A stretch of 64,000 nucleotides of DNA from Rhizobium phaseoli (GCF_003985125.1 NZ_ML133570.1:287833-351832); one strand, 5' to 3'. Positions 45,212 through 54,646 are shown, counted from the first letter of the stretch. Numbers and translations are program-made. Notes: generated by a model not told the origin, from the sequence alone.

Positions 45212-46158
45212 CCACGCCGTCCTGCCGCCGAAGACCTCAGATTGTCGAGCAGCACCGCGATCAACAGGATCAGCCCGCGCACGACATACTGATAGAATGC
45301 CTGGATATTCAGCAGATTCATAACGTTTTCGGCAATGCCCATGATCAGCACCCCGACAATGACGCCGCTCATCGCCGCCCGGCCACCGGCCAGCGAGACG
45401 CCGCCGAGAACGCAGGCCGAAATCACCGAAAGCTCGAGCCCGGTCGCCGCATTCGGCTGGCCGGAAGTGATGCGCGAGGCAAGCAGGATGCCGGCAATGC
45501 CGCAGACGAGGCCCTGCAGCGCAAAGATCCAGACGCGCATGTTGACGACGTTGACGCCAGCAAGCCGCGAGGCCTCCGGATTGCCGCCGATCGCCAGCGC
45601 GTTTTTGCCGAAGACGGTGCGGTTGAGCACGAAACCGAAGAAGACGAACAGGATGAGCATGATCCAGATCGGCGTCGGAACGGTGACGAAGCGCGACAGC
45701 GCAAGCTGGTAAAAGGCGGGATCGTTGATGCCGACGGCGCGGCCATCCGAAGCGATCAGCGCCAGCCCGCGCACGATCTGCATGGTCGCGAGCGTGGTGA
45801 TCAGCGCGTTAATGCGGAAGCGGGCGATGACGATGCCGTTGACGAAGCCGACGATCGCGCCGCAGAGCAGGGCGGCCAGCAGACCGACCGGGATGGAGTC
45901 GGTAGCGTTTGAGACCATCACCGCAGCCATGCCGGAAAAAGCGACGATCGATCCGACCGAAAGGTCGAAATCGCGAGACGCGAGGCAGAACATCATCGTG
46001 CAGGCGACGATGCCGATCGTGACCACCGACTGCAGGAGCCCCAGCATGTTCCGCTCGGTGAGGAAGTTCGGAACGAAGAGCGAAACGATCACGAAGGCGG
46101 CGGCGAAGATCACCACCAGTCCCTGTTCGCCGAGAAGGATTTTTTTCAACGAGTTCAT
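45208..46158 (-). CDS. araH: Sugar ABC transporter permease (AraH/RbsC type)
   Basis: 316 residues, about ten helices, CUT2 family. LFVPNFLTERNMLGLLQ, FDLSVGSIVAFSGMAAV (the D-L-S-V-G motif), FVNGIVIARFRINALITTLATM, FGKNALAIGGNPEASRLAGVNV and GVSLAGGRAAMSGVIVGVLIMG are all typical. The start overlaps the ATPase gene stop (ATGA). Confidence 0.92.
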   Translation of the reverse strand: MNSLKKILLGEQGLVVIFAAAFVIVSLFVPNFLTERNMLGLLQSVVTIGIVACTMMFCLASRDFDLSVGSIVAFSGMAAVMVSNATDSIPVGLLAALLCGAIVGFVNGIVIARFRINALITTLATMQIVRGLALIASDGRAVGINDPAFYQLALSRFVTVPTPIWIMLILFVFFGFVLNRTVFGKNALAIGGNPEASRLAGVNVVNMRVWIFALQGLVCGIAGILLASRITSGQPNAATGLELSVISACVLGGVSLAGGRAAMSGVIVGVLIMGIAENVMNLLNIQAFYQYVVRGLILLIAVLLDNLRSSAAGRRG

Positions 46159-47681
46159 CGTCCGTGTTCCTGATGCTGGATGGTGCCGGCGGCATTCTTG
46201 TCGGGAAGCGCCGCCGTCAGAATGCTGCGCTCGTCAAAATTCGGTCGGGCGACATTGGCCGCCACCCTGCCCTGGCACATCACCACGATGCGATCGGAGA
46301 TACCCATGACCTCGGGCAATTCGCTCGATATCACCACGATCGCCATTCCACCGGCGGCCAGCTCATAAAGAATGTCGTAGATCTCGGATTTCGCCCCGAC
46401 GTCGATGCCGCGCGTCGGCTCGTCGATGACGAGAACCTTGACGCCCTGTTCCGAAAGCCATCGGCCGAGAATGACCTTCTGCTGGTTGCCGCCGGAGAGA
46501 TTGATGATGTCCTGCTTGCGTGACGGTGTTCGCACCCGAAGCCGCGCAATGAACTCGTCAGCCAGCGCCGCCTCCTTTTTGGGATTCAAAATCCCGAAGG
46601 GCGAGAAATGCCGGCGCGAGGAGATGGCGATATTCTCTTCGATCGACCGTCCCTGAACGATGCCGTCGGACTTGCGGTCCTCGGGGCAGAGCACCATGCC
46701 GGCATCGATCGCCGCTTTCGGATCGTCCGGCAAAACGGCGGCGCCATCGATCCTCACCTGGCCCTGGTCTCTCGCATCGGCGCCATAGAGCAGCCGCGCC
46801 ATCTCGCTGCGGCCGGCGCCGATCAGGCCGAAGAAGCCGAGGATCTCACCTCGACGGACTGAAAAGCTGATCGGATTGCGCAGTCTCGGTCCCGACAGGT
46901 CCTTGACCTCCAGTCTCATTTCGCCGAGCGGGCGCGCGCGCCATCCCCAGATATCGCTGATCTCGCGGCCGACCATCTCGGAGATGATCTGCTCGCGCGT
47001 GGTTCCGGCGATCTCGGGATGATGGGCGGCAAGCTTGCCGTCGCGCAGCACCGTCAGGCTGTCGCAAAGCCGGAAAATCTCGTCGAGACGATGCGAGACG
47101 TAAAGAATGACCGCGCCCTTCGCCTTCAGCTTTTCGATGAGTGAAAACAGGATTTCGCTTTCGCGCGAGGAAAGCGAGGACGTCGGCTCGTCGAGCGCAA
47201 TGACCCTGGCGTCAAGCATCACGGCCTTGGCGATCTCGACCATCTGCCGGGCGCCGATTGAAAGCGAGGAGACTTTGGCCGACGGATCGACATCGATACC
47301 GATCTCTTCGAGCTTTGACCGGACCGTCTCGATCAGGGTTTTCCCATTGATCACGCCGCCCTTGGCGGGAAAGCGGCCAAGCCAGAGATTTTCGGCCACC
47401 GTCAGCTCCGGAACGAGTTGCAGTTCCTGATGGATGACGATGACGCCGGCGTGGAAAGCGTCGCGAACGGAACCGTATCTCTGTTCCTCGCCGTCGATGA
47501 GGATGCTGCCGGCATCGGCGGCCTGATCGCCGGAAAGCACCCGGATCAGCGTCGATTTGCCGGCGCCGTTCTCACCCATCAGGCCGTGGACGGCGCCCTT
47601 CTCGACGCTGAAGGAGACGTCGGCCAGCGCCTGCACGCCGGGATAGCCCTTGGAAATGTGTTTGAATTCGAGGAAAGCCAT
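46155..47681 (-). CDS. araG: Sugar ABC transporter ATPase with two nucleotide-binding domains (AraG/RbsA type)
   Basis: 508 residues, duplicated ABC cassette of the CUT2 family. First Walker A is GENGAGKSTLIRVLSG near 36; the first signature is LSIGARQMVEIAKAV; Walker B VIALDEPTSSLSSRE. The second domain has the degenerate loop GLIGAGRSEMARLLYG near 290 and signature LSGGNQQKVILGRWL near 400, as usual for this family. ATG 47681 is chosen over GTG 47687. Confidence 0.93.
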   Translation of the reverse strand: MAFLEFKHISKGYPGVQALADVSFSVEKGAVHGLMGENGAGKSTLIRVLSGDQAADAGSILIDGEEQRYGSVRDAFHAGVIVIHQELQLVPELTVAENLWLGRFPAKGGVINGKTLIETVRSKLEEIGIDVDPSAKVSSLSIGARQMVEIAKAVMLDARVIALDEPTSSLSSRESEILFSLIEKLKAKGAVILYVSHRLDEIFRLCDSLTVLRDGKLAAHHPEIAGTTREQIISEMVGREISDIWGWRARPLGEMRLEVKDLSGPRLRNPISFSVRRGEILGFFGLIGAGRSEMARLLYGADARDQGQVRIDGAAVLPDDPKAAIDAGMVLCPEDRKSDGIVQGRSIEENIAISSRRHFSPFGILNPKKEAALADEFIARLRVRTPSRKQDIINLSGGNQQKVILGRWLSEQGVKVLVIDEPTRGIDVGAKSEIYDILYELAAGGMAIVVISSELPEVMGISDRIVVMCQGRVAANVARPNFDERSILTAALPDKNAAGTIQHQEHGR

Positions 47682-47750
47682 CGTCACTCCGCCGCGAAAG
47701 TTCCGGCGGCACGCGTAAGCGGCCGCCGTAGATGCATCATTCGGGAATGA

Positions 47751-48734
47751 TTATTCGATGCCGAGGTCCTTGCGGACCTTCTCGTAATCGTCGCGCAGCG
47801 CCAGTGAACCCGAAGTCAGGGTCAGTTTTTCCGGCTCCTTGTCGTTGGCGATCCAGTCGTACATGTTCAGCGCCGTTTCATAGCCGTGACGCTTCGGCGA
47901 GATGATGACCGTGCCGAAGAAGCCCGTCGCGGCCGGCTTCTTGAATTCGTTGATCGCCGACTCCGCACCGCCGATGCCGACGCCGATGACGTTGGCCGCC
48001 GGGATGCCGACCGATTCGGACGCGCGGACGGCGCCGAGAACGGCTTCGTCGTTGAGGCCGAAGGCGACCCAGTATTTGACGTCGGCATGCTTGTTGAGAA
48101 CCGTGGTCGCGGCATTCAGCGCCGCTTCCGTATCGGTCTTCGCCTGTGGCGCGTCATAGATGTTCTCGGCAGGGAAGCCTGCAGCCTTCAGCACCGAGAT
48201 GGCGCCCTCGACGCGATCGACGGCGGTCGGCAGCTGGTCGTAGGAGACCCGGATCGCGCCGACAGTCTTCATGTCCCAGCCGCGCTTCTTGATCTCGTCG
48301 ACGATGGCCTGGCCGACCGTTTCACCGATCTTAGTCGCCGAAATCCCCATATGCGGCACGTCTTCCAGCGGCTTGCCGTCGGCGCTGGCGAGGCGATCGT
48401 CGACCGTCATCAGCTTCAGCTGGTTGGCTTCGGCCTTGGCGACGATGCCGGGACCGAGCTTGACGTCAGGCGTGCAGATGATGAAGCCCTGGGCGCCCTG
48501 GGCACCGAGATTGTCGATCGCCGACTGAACCTTCTCGCCGTCTTCCGCACCGATCTTGACGACGGTGAAGCCCTTTTCCTTGGCGGCCTGATCGGCAAAT
48601 TTCCATTCGTCCTGGAACCACGGCTCCTCGGGCTGCTTGACGATGAAGCCTATTTTGACGTCCGCGGAAAATGCCGAGCCGGCTGTCAGAATGGCGAAAG
48701 TGCCAGCCACAATAGCTGCTTTTAACAAGCGCAT
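47751..48734 (-). CDS. araF: Periplasmic sugar-binding protein, L-arabinose-binding (AraF) type
   Basis: 327 residues; signal peptide about 22 residues (MRLLKAAIVAG to SAFSA). The mature start DVKIGFIVKQPEEPWFQDEW and further text (GFIICTPDVKLGPGIVAKA, ATKIGETVGQAIVDEIKKRGWDM, GIGGAESAINEF) are strikingly like E. coli AraF, which binds arabinose and, more weakly, galactose and fucose. ATG 48734 follows AGGGAGAGAG; the longer open frame upstream lacks a signal. In this locus galactose is as likely as arabinose, because a galactonate dehydratase is coregulated. Confidence 0.92.
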   Translation of the reverse strand: MRLLKAAIVAGTFAILTAGSAFSADVKIGFIVKQPEEPWFQDEWKFADQAAKEKGFTVVKIGAEDGEKVQSAIDNLGAQGAQGFIICTPDVKLGPGIVAKAEANQLKLMTVDDRLASADGKPLEDVPHMGISATKIGETVGQAIVDEIKKRGWDMKTVGAIRVSYDQLPTAVDRVEGAISVLKAAGFPAENIYDAPQAKTDTEAALNAATTVLNKHADVKYWVAFGLNDEAVLGAVRASESVGIPAANVIGVGIGGAESAINEFKKPAATGFFGTVIISPKRHGYETALNMYDWIANDKEPEKLTLTSGSLALRDDYEKVRKDLGIE

Positions 48735-48788
48735 GTCTCTCTCCCTAAACTCTGAAATCGAGCAACTGCCTCCCCGGCAGTGTGTCAT

Positions 48789-48846
48789 GAATTATGTTAA
48801 ATCATCATACCAGTCAATTGCCAATGTATGATGATTAGAATAATAG
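48789..48846. promoter_or_regulatory. Back-to-back promoters with a shared 37-bp GntR-type operator
   Basis: Leftward: TTGACT (complement of 48812-48817), 17-base spacer, TAATTC (complement of 48789-48794). Rightward: TTGCCA (48818-48823), 17-base spacer, TAATAG (48841-48846). The -35 boxes abut. Inverted arms AATCATCATAC (48800-48810) and GTATGATGATT (48826-48836), 15 bases apart, place the same 11-base element inside both spacers. Confidence 0.75.
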
Positions 48847-48936
48847 GATAGCAATGGGAGCCGGCAGGACCCGTCGCAAAGCCGATGGAATTCGGATAAT
48901 GAGGTTCGGTTTGTTCCCGGGGAGGGTTGCGGAGAG

Positions 48937-49701
48937 GTGAAGTTGGAATCTGAGGGACAAAGCCGAGCGGAAAAAAGCTCCAGCAGCAGCGAACGCCGGC
49001 CGCGCGTACGCCGCAACGTGACAGTGGCGATCGCTCAGGATATCTGTGCGGACCGCTATCCCTCGGGCTCGCCGCTGCCCCGCGAGAACGATCTCTGCGA
49101 ACTCTACGGCGTCAGCCGCACCGTCATTCGCGAATCGCTGAAAGTGCTGGAATCCAAGGGGCTCGTCCGCGGCAAGCCACGGGTCGGGACAACCGTCTGC
49201 GACAGGGACGACTGGAACATTCTGGATGCCGAAGTGCTCGAGTGGATGGGTCCTTACATCAAGGACTTCGACCTGCTCGGCTGCATTCTCGAAGCCCGGC
49301 GCACGATCGAGCCGGCAGCCGCCGAATATGCCGCCGAACGCGCCAGCGCCCAGGAGATCGCCGATCTCGACAAGGCCTGGCGGCAGATGCGCGACAGCGC
49401 CGGCGAACCGGAAAGCTTCACCGATGCCGATGTTATGTTTCACACGGTGCTGCTCACCGCCAGCCACAACCAGGTGTTCCGCCGCCTGTCGAGCGCCATC
49501 CACGCGGCGCTGAAATATGCATTGCATGCCTCCAATATCGCCGTCGAAAACCGGGAGGATGCCATACTCGTTCACGGCCAACTGGTCGAGGCCTTGCGCA
49601 TGCGCGACAAAACGGGCGCCCGCGAATGCGCCAACCGCATGCTCGATCTTGCGGTGCGCGACCTTGCCGCCGCCGAAAAGGTGATCGGCAGAACGAAATG
49701 A
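48937..49701 (+). CDS. GntR/FadR-family transcription regulator
   Basis: 254 residues. The winged helix-turn-helix lies at about 25-95 (AIAQDICADRYPSGSPLPREN, GVSRTVIRESLKVLESKGLV), with an FCD effector domain from about 110 (LLGCILEARRTIEPAAAEYAAER, HTVLLTASHNQVF, HGQLVEALRMRD). The start is GTG 48937 after GGAGAG. It lies between the importer operon (divergent) and dgoD (66 bases downstream, same strand), so it probably represses both arms through the operator at 48800-48836. Confidence 0.92.
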   Translation: MKLESEGQSRAEKSSSSSERRPRVRRNVTVAIAQDICADRYPSGSPLPRENDLCELYGVSRTVIRESLKVLESKGLVRGKPRVGTTVCDRDDWNILDAEVLEWMGPYIKDFDLLGCILEARRTIEPAAAEYAAERASAQEIADLDKAWRQMRDSAGEPESFTDADVMFHTVLLTASHNQVFRRLSSAIHAALKYALHASNIAVENREDAILVHGQLVEALRMRDKTGARECANRMLDLAVRDLAAAEKVIGRTK

Positions 49702-49767
49702 TGTTTCCCAAGAGAATGAGCGGCCATGCCACCGCTTGAAACATGAGAAGAGACTGAAAGAACCGCG

Positions 49768-50916
49768 ATGAAGATCACCAAACTCACCACCTATATTGTT
49801 CCGCCGCGCTGGCTGTTTCTGAAGGTCGAGACTGACGAAGGCATCGTCGGCTGGGGTGAGCCGGTTGTCGAAGGCCGCGCACTGACCGTCGAGGCTGCCG
49901 TCCACGAGCTCGAAGACTATCTGATCGGCAAGGATCCCTTCCTGATCGAGGACCATTGGACGGTGATGTATCGCGGCGGCTTCTATCGCGGCGGCGCGGC
50001 CCATATGAGCGCGATCTCCGGCATTGACCAGGCGCTCTGGGACATCAAGGGCAAGGCCCTTGGCCAGCCGATCCATTCGCTGCTCGGCGGCCAGCTGCGC
50101 GACCGCATCAAGGTCTATTCCTGGATCGGCGGCGACCGTCCCGCCGATGTCGCCAACAATGCCAGGGAGGTTGTTGCCCGCGGCTTCAAGGCGATCAAGC
50201 TCAACGGCTGTGAGGAGATGCAGATCGTCGACACCAATGAGAAGGTCGAGAAGGCGGTCGAGACCATCGCCACCATACGCGAGGCGATCGGCCCGCATAT
50301 CGGCATCGGCGTCGATTTCCACGGCCGCGTCCACAAGCCGATGGCCAAGGTTCTCGCCAAGGAGCTTGAGCCCTACAAGCTGATGTTCATCGAGGAGCCG
50401 GTTCTTTCGGAGAATAAGGAAGCGCTGCGCGATATCGTCAACCATACGTCGACACCGATCGCACTCGGTGAGCGGCTCTATTCGCGCTGGGACTTCAAGC
50501 AGGTGCTGTCCGACGGTTACGTCGACATCATCCAACCGGATCTTTCGCATGCCGGCGGCATCACCGAATGCCGCAAGATCGCGGCCATGGCCGAAGCCTA
50601 TGACGTGGCGCTGGCGCCGCATTGCCCGCTCGGCCCGATCGCGCTTGCGGCCTGCCTGCAGGTCGACGCCGTCAGCTACAATGCCTTCATTCAGGAGCAG
50701 AGCCTCGGCATCCACTACAACACCGGCAACGACATCCTCGACTACATCTCCAACAAGGAGGTGTTCCACTATGCCGATGGTTTCGTCTCGATCCCGCAGG
50801 GTCCAGGTCTCGGCATCGAGGTCGACGAGGCCTATGTCATCGAACGGGCCAAGGAGGGTCACCGCTGGCGCAACCCGATCTGGCGCCATGCCGACGGCAG
50901 TTTCGCCGAGTGGTAA
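49768..50916 (+). CDS. dgoD: D-galactonate dehydratase
   Basis: Converts D-galactonate to 2-keto-3-deoxy-D-galactonate (enolase superfamily). 382 residues, the same length as E. coli DgoD and alignable without gaps at the active site: Asp183 and His185 in GVDFHGR, Glu209 in IEEP, Glu235 in ALGER and His285 in APHCPLGP. The N-terminal capping domain starts [20 protein letters not shown]. It follows the GntR gene by 66 bases. The later enzymes (kinase DgoK, aldolase DgoA) are not in the window. Confidence 0.95.
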   Translation: MKITKLTTYIVPPRWLFLKVETDEGIVGWGEPVVEGRALTVEAAVHELEDYLIGKDPFLIEDHWTVMYRGGFYRGGAAHMSAISGIDQALWDIKGKALGQPIHSLLGGQLRDRIKVYSWIGGDRPADVANNAREVVARGFKAIKLNGCEEMQIVDTNEKVEKAVETIATIREAIGPHIGIGVDFHGRVHKPMAKVLAKELEPYKLMFIEEPVLSENKEALRDIVNHTSTPIALGERLYSRWDFKQVLSDGYVDIIQPDLSHAGGITECRKIAAMAEAYDVALAPHCPLGPIALAACLQVDAVSYNAFIQEQSLGIHYNTGNDILDYISNKEVFHYADGFVSIPQGPGLGIEVDEAYVIERAKEGHRWRNPIWRHADGSFAEW

Positions 50917-50918
50917 AA

Positions 50919-50966
50919 GCGCATAACCCCGAAAATCGGAACAGACTTTCGGAAAGGATTATACGC
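50919..50966. repeat. Rhizobial palindromic repeat, second type, after dgoD
   Basis: GCGCATAACCCCGAAAA at the left and TTTCGG with GGATTATACGC at the right form an imperfect palindrome that begins three bases after the dgoD stop. It differs in sequence from the AGAGCATGATG type but shares the CCGAAAA/TTTCGG core. Confidence 0.65.
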
Positions 50967-51071
50967 AGTTCACAGTGATAGGGGGTCGCGCAGGCGGCCC
51001 TTTTTTGTTCGCCGTGTCGGATATCGCGCGCCTCATCCGTCATACTGGAAACTCAAAGAGGAGATTTGAGA

Positions 51072-51467
51072 ATGGCCAGAGCAATCGCAATCATCGTCGC
51101 CCGCATCATCTTCAGCTTCATCTTCTTCATGGCCGCCGGCTTCAAGTTCGCCGACATCGGTGCGACGGCGGCCTATATCACCGCTGCCGGTTTTCCGATG
51201 GCGACCTTCCTCTCCTGGGTCGCGGCCTTCTTCGAGATTGCGCTGGCGCTCGCCTTCATATCCGGCGCCTTCTTCACCGAGGCCAGCCTACTGGCAGGCA
51301 TCTACGTGATCTTCCTCGCCTTTGCCTTCCATGGGCCATCCCATTGGCAGCAGAATCAGGCTGAGTTCGGCTTCTTCGTCGATCACTTCACCTTCCTCGC
51401 CGGCCTCCTTTTCGCCGCCGTCCACGGGCCGGAGAAATGGGCGCTTCGCCACAGCCTCGTCAAATAA
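51072..51467 (+). CDS. DoxX-family membrane protein
   Basis: 131 residues, four hydrophobic segments: IIVARIIFSFIFFMAAGFKF, AAYITAAGFPMATFLSWVAA, FEIALALAFISGAFF, and FVDHFTFLAGLLFAAVHGP. This is the DoxX/SURF4-like pattern with the conserved AGxxKF-type first helix end. ATG 51072 follows GAGGAG. It is a paralogue type of the gene at 15635-16078; function unknown. An SDR gene follows after 79 bases. Confidence 0.86.
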   Translation: MARAIAIIVARIIFSFIFFMAAGFKFADIGATAAYITAAGFPMATFLSWVAAFFEIALALAFISGAFFTEASLLAGIYVIFLAFAFHGPSHWQQNQAEFGFFVDHFTFLAGLLFAAVHGPEKWALRHSLVK

Positions 51468-51546
51468 GGCGTCGGTCCGACACCGTTCCGGAACCAAGAG
51501 CCGCCGCGATCATTGCTTCTACCACCGATCGCAAAGAGGAACGGCC

Positions 51547-52326
51547 ATGGTACTGAAAGGAAAGAGCGCATTGGTGACCGGGGCAGGCTCCGGCATCGGC
51601 AAAGCAACCGCGTTGAAGCTCGCAGCCGAAGGCGCAAAGGTCGCGGTGCTCAGCCGTACGGAAAGCGAGGTACTGGAAACCCACCGGGAAATTGCTGCCG
51701 CTGGCGGGAAGTCGATCGCACTGACCGCCGATACCAGCGACGAATCTCAGATGCGGACGGCGATCGACAGAATGACCGAGGCTTTCGGCGGTATCGACAT
51801 CGTCGTTGCCAATGCCGGGATCAACGGTGTCTGGGCGCCGATCGATGACCTGAAGCCCGATGAATGGGATCAGACGATGGCCGTGAACCTGCGCGGCACC
51901 TATCTGACGCTGCATCTGACCATGCCCTTTCTGAAGAGGAACGGCGGCTCCATCGTCGTCGTCTCCTCGATCAATGGCACGCGCACTTTTACGACGCCCG
52001 GCGCCACGGCCTATACGGCTACCAAGGCCGGGCAGCTCGCCATGGTTCAGCAGCTGGCGCTGGAACTTGGGAAATATCACATCCGCATCAATGCCGTCTG
52101 TCCCGGAGCGATCGAGACCGGCATCGCCGCCAACACCACCATGCGCCACCCTGAGGAAACCGAAATTCCCGTCATCTGGCCACAGGGTGAAATCCCGATC
52201 ACCGACGGCAGGAAGGGCGCAAGCGACGATGTCGCCGAAGCGATCCTCTTTCTCGTCTCCGAGCGCGCCTGCCACATCACCGGCTCGCCGATCTGGATCG
52301 ACGGAGGCCAGAGCCTGCTGCGGTAG
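51547..52326 (+). CDS. SDR-family oxidoreductase
   Basis: 259 residues, classical SDR: TGAGSGIG at 11-18, NAGI near 88, Ser in VSSINGTR, Tyr and Lys in YTATKAG near 157. C-terminal ITGSPIWIDGGQSLL is the usual ending. ATG 51547 has GAGGA six bases upstream; the much longer open frame before it lacks a start signal. The substrate is unknown; glucose dehydrogenase-like and 3-oxoacyl reductase-like roles are both possible. Confidence 0.9.
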   Translation: MVLKGKSALVTGAGSGIGKATALKLAAEGAKVAVLSRTESEVLETHREIAAAGGKSIALTADTSDESQMRTAIDRMTEAFGGIDIVVANAGINGVWAPIDDLKPDEWDQTMAVNLRGTYLTLHLTMPFLKRNGGSIVVVSSINGTRTFTTPGATAYTATKAGQLAMVQQLALELGKYHIRINAVCPGAIETGIAANTTMRHPEETEIPVIWPQGEIPITDGRKGASDDVAEAILFLVSERACHITGSPIWIDGGQSLLR

Positions 52327-52339
52327 GGATTGGCAAAGA

Positions 52340-53557
52340 TCAGTTGTTCAGCCGGGCGCTGTCGAGCGTATAGAGTTCCTGCGCGCGCTGCACGCCCCGC
52401 AATGCATAACGTCCGACGCAGGCGAGCGCGGTTCGCTGTCCCTCCGGTATCGCCGCGGCGAAATCCGAGGAGATCAGCAGGTTGAGGTCGACCGAACGGC
52501 ACATTGAGGCGATCCGGCTGACCTCGTTGACGGCAGGGCCGATGACGGTGAAGTCCAGCCTGTCCTGACTGCCGATATTGCCATAGAAAACATCGCCGAT
52601 ATGCAGGCCGATATAGACGTCCGTCGTCGCCCGGCCGTCGGCCGCACGCGCAGCGTTCAGCTTGACGAGCTTTTCCCGCAGCAGCGATTCGGCGCTGAGC
52701 GCCGCCCGGCACGTCTCTGCCGGCACCTCGCCCTTGAAGATGGCAAGCACCCCGTCGCCGATCAGCTTCAACACGTTGCCGCCCGCCTCGTGGATCGCCG
52801 AGATCGCCACCTCGCTGTAATCGTTGAGCAGCGGGATGATTTCCTCAGGCGGCACACGGTCGGAAATCTTGGTGTAGTTCAACAGATCGGAAAACCAGAG
52901 CGCCGCGGAAATTCGCTCCGATTTGCCGCGGCTGATCTTGCCTTCCATCACCTGGCGCGCCGCATCCTCGCCGAGATAGACTTCAGCAATGGTGCGGGCA
53001 ATGCGCCCGAGCGCGATGCATTTGATCGCCAGCCCGAGGACCGGCACGAGCTTGCGCAGGATGGCGAGATCGTGATCGGAAAACCCCTCAGGATGTTTCG
53101 TCGCGAAATGCGAGAAAAAGCAATCCATTTCGCCGATTGTGCCGGCTTCGCTGAAACGATGCATCATCGCCACGAAATCCGTGTTGCCGGCTTCGGCAAT
53201 CTTGTCGAGCATTGCGAAATCGATCGGATCGCCGAAGCCCAGGCGTCGGCGCACCTCCCGCTCGTTGCCCGACCAAAGATGATAAAAAGCCGAGCGCTGC
53301 CAATTCGAAGCCGCTTCGCCCGAGCTCGTCGGACCATACTCGAACTCGGGTTCGATCTCCTCCACGCTGTCCCAGCGGAAGGCGCGGCCCTCATGCACCG
53401 GGTGCAGCGTATCCATCAGCGCCAGGCCGCGGTCGAGCGGCAGGCCGGCATCCCGGCAGGCCGCGCAGAAGCCGGTCATCAGTTCGGCCTCCGAAGCGCC
53501 CTTCAGTCCCTGCTCCGTAATCCAGGCCGCAATTGTGCTGACGTCGCTGTAATCCAT
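52340..53557 (-). CDS. Class III adenylate cyclase with novel N-terminal region
   Basis: Makes cAMP from ATP. 405 residues, soluble. The catalytic domain (about 212-385) has both metal Asp residues (Asp224 in WFSDLLNYT, Asp268 in KLIGDGVLAIF), the adenine-specifying Lys264 with Asp335 (RLDFTVIG), and the transition-state Asn344 and Arg348 in GPAVNEVSRI, so it looks active. The ~210-residue N-terminal part is shared by many rhizobial cyclases and has no assigned function; it probably senses a signal. It is monocistronic and convergent with the SDR gene. Confidence 0.93.
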   Translation of the reverse strand: MDYSDVSTIAAWITEQGLKGASEAELMTGFCAACRDAGLPLDRGLALMDTLHPVHEGRAFRWDSVEEIEPEFEYGPTSSGEAASNWQRSAFYHLWSGNEREVRRRLGFGDPIDFAMLDKIAEAGNTDFVAMMHRFSEAGTIGEMDCFFSHFATKHPEGFSDHDLAILRKLVPVLGLAIKCIALGRIARTIAEVYLGEDAARQVMEGKISRGKSERISAALWFSDLLNYTKISDRVPPEEIIPLLNDYSEVAISAIHEAGGNVLKLIGDGVLAIFKGEVPAETCRAALSAESLLREKLVKLNAARAADGRATTDVYIGLHIGDVFYGNIGSQDRLDFTVIGPAVNEVSRIASMCRSVDLNLLISSDFAAAIPEGQRTALACVGRYALRGVQRAQELYTLDSARLNN

Positions 53558-53620
53558 GCCGCTTACCTCGCTCAGTTCAAGCTTTAGCCCAAATTCGGCC
53601 TCTATGGAAAGCCGATTGGA

Positions 53621-54646
53621 TCAATCGCCGGCCGGGATGTTGTAGGGCGTGATGATTTCAACCGCTGAAAGCAAGGCGCCAATCATCCGCCGGCCTGAGG
53701 GCTCGCGGCTCATGATCGTCCTGAATGCCGAACGCGCATCGGTTCTGAGATCATGATGCAGCACGAAACCGATCCGGCGTGCCGTAAGCAAAGCCCGATT
53801 GTCGGCATCGAGATCATGGGCGACGAAGACGCGGACGGGACGGCCGGCCACTTCGAAGGCCGCCAGCACGGCTCGGTTGCCGCCGCCGATCGAATAGGCA
53901 GCATTGATCGCGGAATCGGCCGCGAGCGCCGCCGTCGCAAGTGTTCCCGTCGCCGCATCGCTGCCGTGCCCTTCGCTGATTTCGGTGACGCCGATGCCGG
54001 GATAATGGGCGCGGATGACGCGGCGAAAACCGATTTCGCGTTCCTCCTCGCCGCGGAACCGCCCGCTCGACAGCGTCACCAGCACCTTGCCGCCGTCCCT
54101 CCCGAGGCATTCGCCGATGAGGTGGGCGGCAGTTTCTCCCGCTGCCCGGTTGTCAGCCCCGGCATAGGCGATCCGCGCCGAATTCGGCAGATCGGTCACC
54201 AGGGTCACCACGGGAATGCCGGCCGCATCCGCCCGCGCGACGGCGGCAACGACCTCGCCGACATCAGGTGCCTTGAGCACGATGCCGTGCGTGCCGCGCA
54301 GCCGAATGCGATCGAGCAGTTGCACAAGTTCTGCCGGCTTCATCACTTCGGCAAAGTGGAAGCGGCAGCGAAAGACCCCGGGGAAAAAGGTTGCCGTCTC
54401 GGCCTCGAAGGCGGCCCGCACCGCATCACTGAAACGCTGAGGCGTCTCCATGACGATATCGATCGCCAGCGTGCGCCCGCTGCTCATCGCCCCCGTCTGT
54501 TGCTTCTCCAGCTCCGCGATCGCCGCTCTCACCCGCATTTCTGTCTGTTGCCGCACGCCCGGCCTGCCGTTCAACACCCGGTCGACGGTGGCGGTGCTCA
54601 ATCCGGCCTGAAAGGCGATGTCCTTGACGAGAAAAGCATGCGCCAT
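53621..54646 (-). CDS. LacI-family transcription regulator
   Basis: 341 residues. Helix-turn-helix at 5-35 (VKDIAFQAGLSTATVDRVLNG), then a periplasmic-binding-protein-like effector domain (about 60-335). The N-terminal VDRVLNGRPGVRQQTEMRVRAA resembles the ribose/inositol-type LacI branch. ATG 54646 follows AAGAGGG. It diverges from the oxygenase gene with a 96-base gap and is the obvious candidate regulator of the PhyH-SDR-lactonase-glycosidase genes. Confidence 0.92.
   Translation of the reverse strand: MAHAFLVKDIAFQAGLSTATVDRVLNGRPGVRQQTEMRVRAAIAELEKQQTGAMSSGRTLAIDIVMETPQRFSDAVRAAFEAETATFFPGVFRCRFHFAEVMKPAELVQLLDRIRLRGTHGIVLKAPDVGEVVAAVARADAAGIPVVTLVTDLPNSARIAYAGADNRAAGETAAHLIGECLGRDGGKVLVTLSSGRFRGEEEREIGFRRVIRAHYPGIGVTEISEGHGSDAATGTLATAALAADSAINAAYSIGGGNRAVLAAFEVAGRPVRVFVAHDLDADNRALLTARRIGFVLHHDLRTDARSAFRTIMSREPSGRRMIGALLSAVEIITPYNIPAGD

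Noticed and set aside
48835..50889. A 684-codon open frame on the minus strand opposite the GntR gene and dgoD
   Set aside because: It runs antisense through two well-supported genes and the promoter region; composition is that of a shadow.
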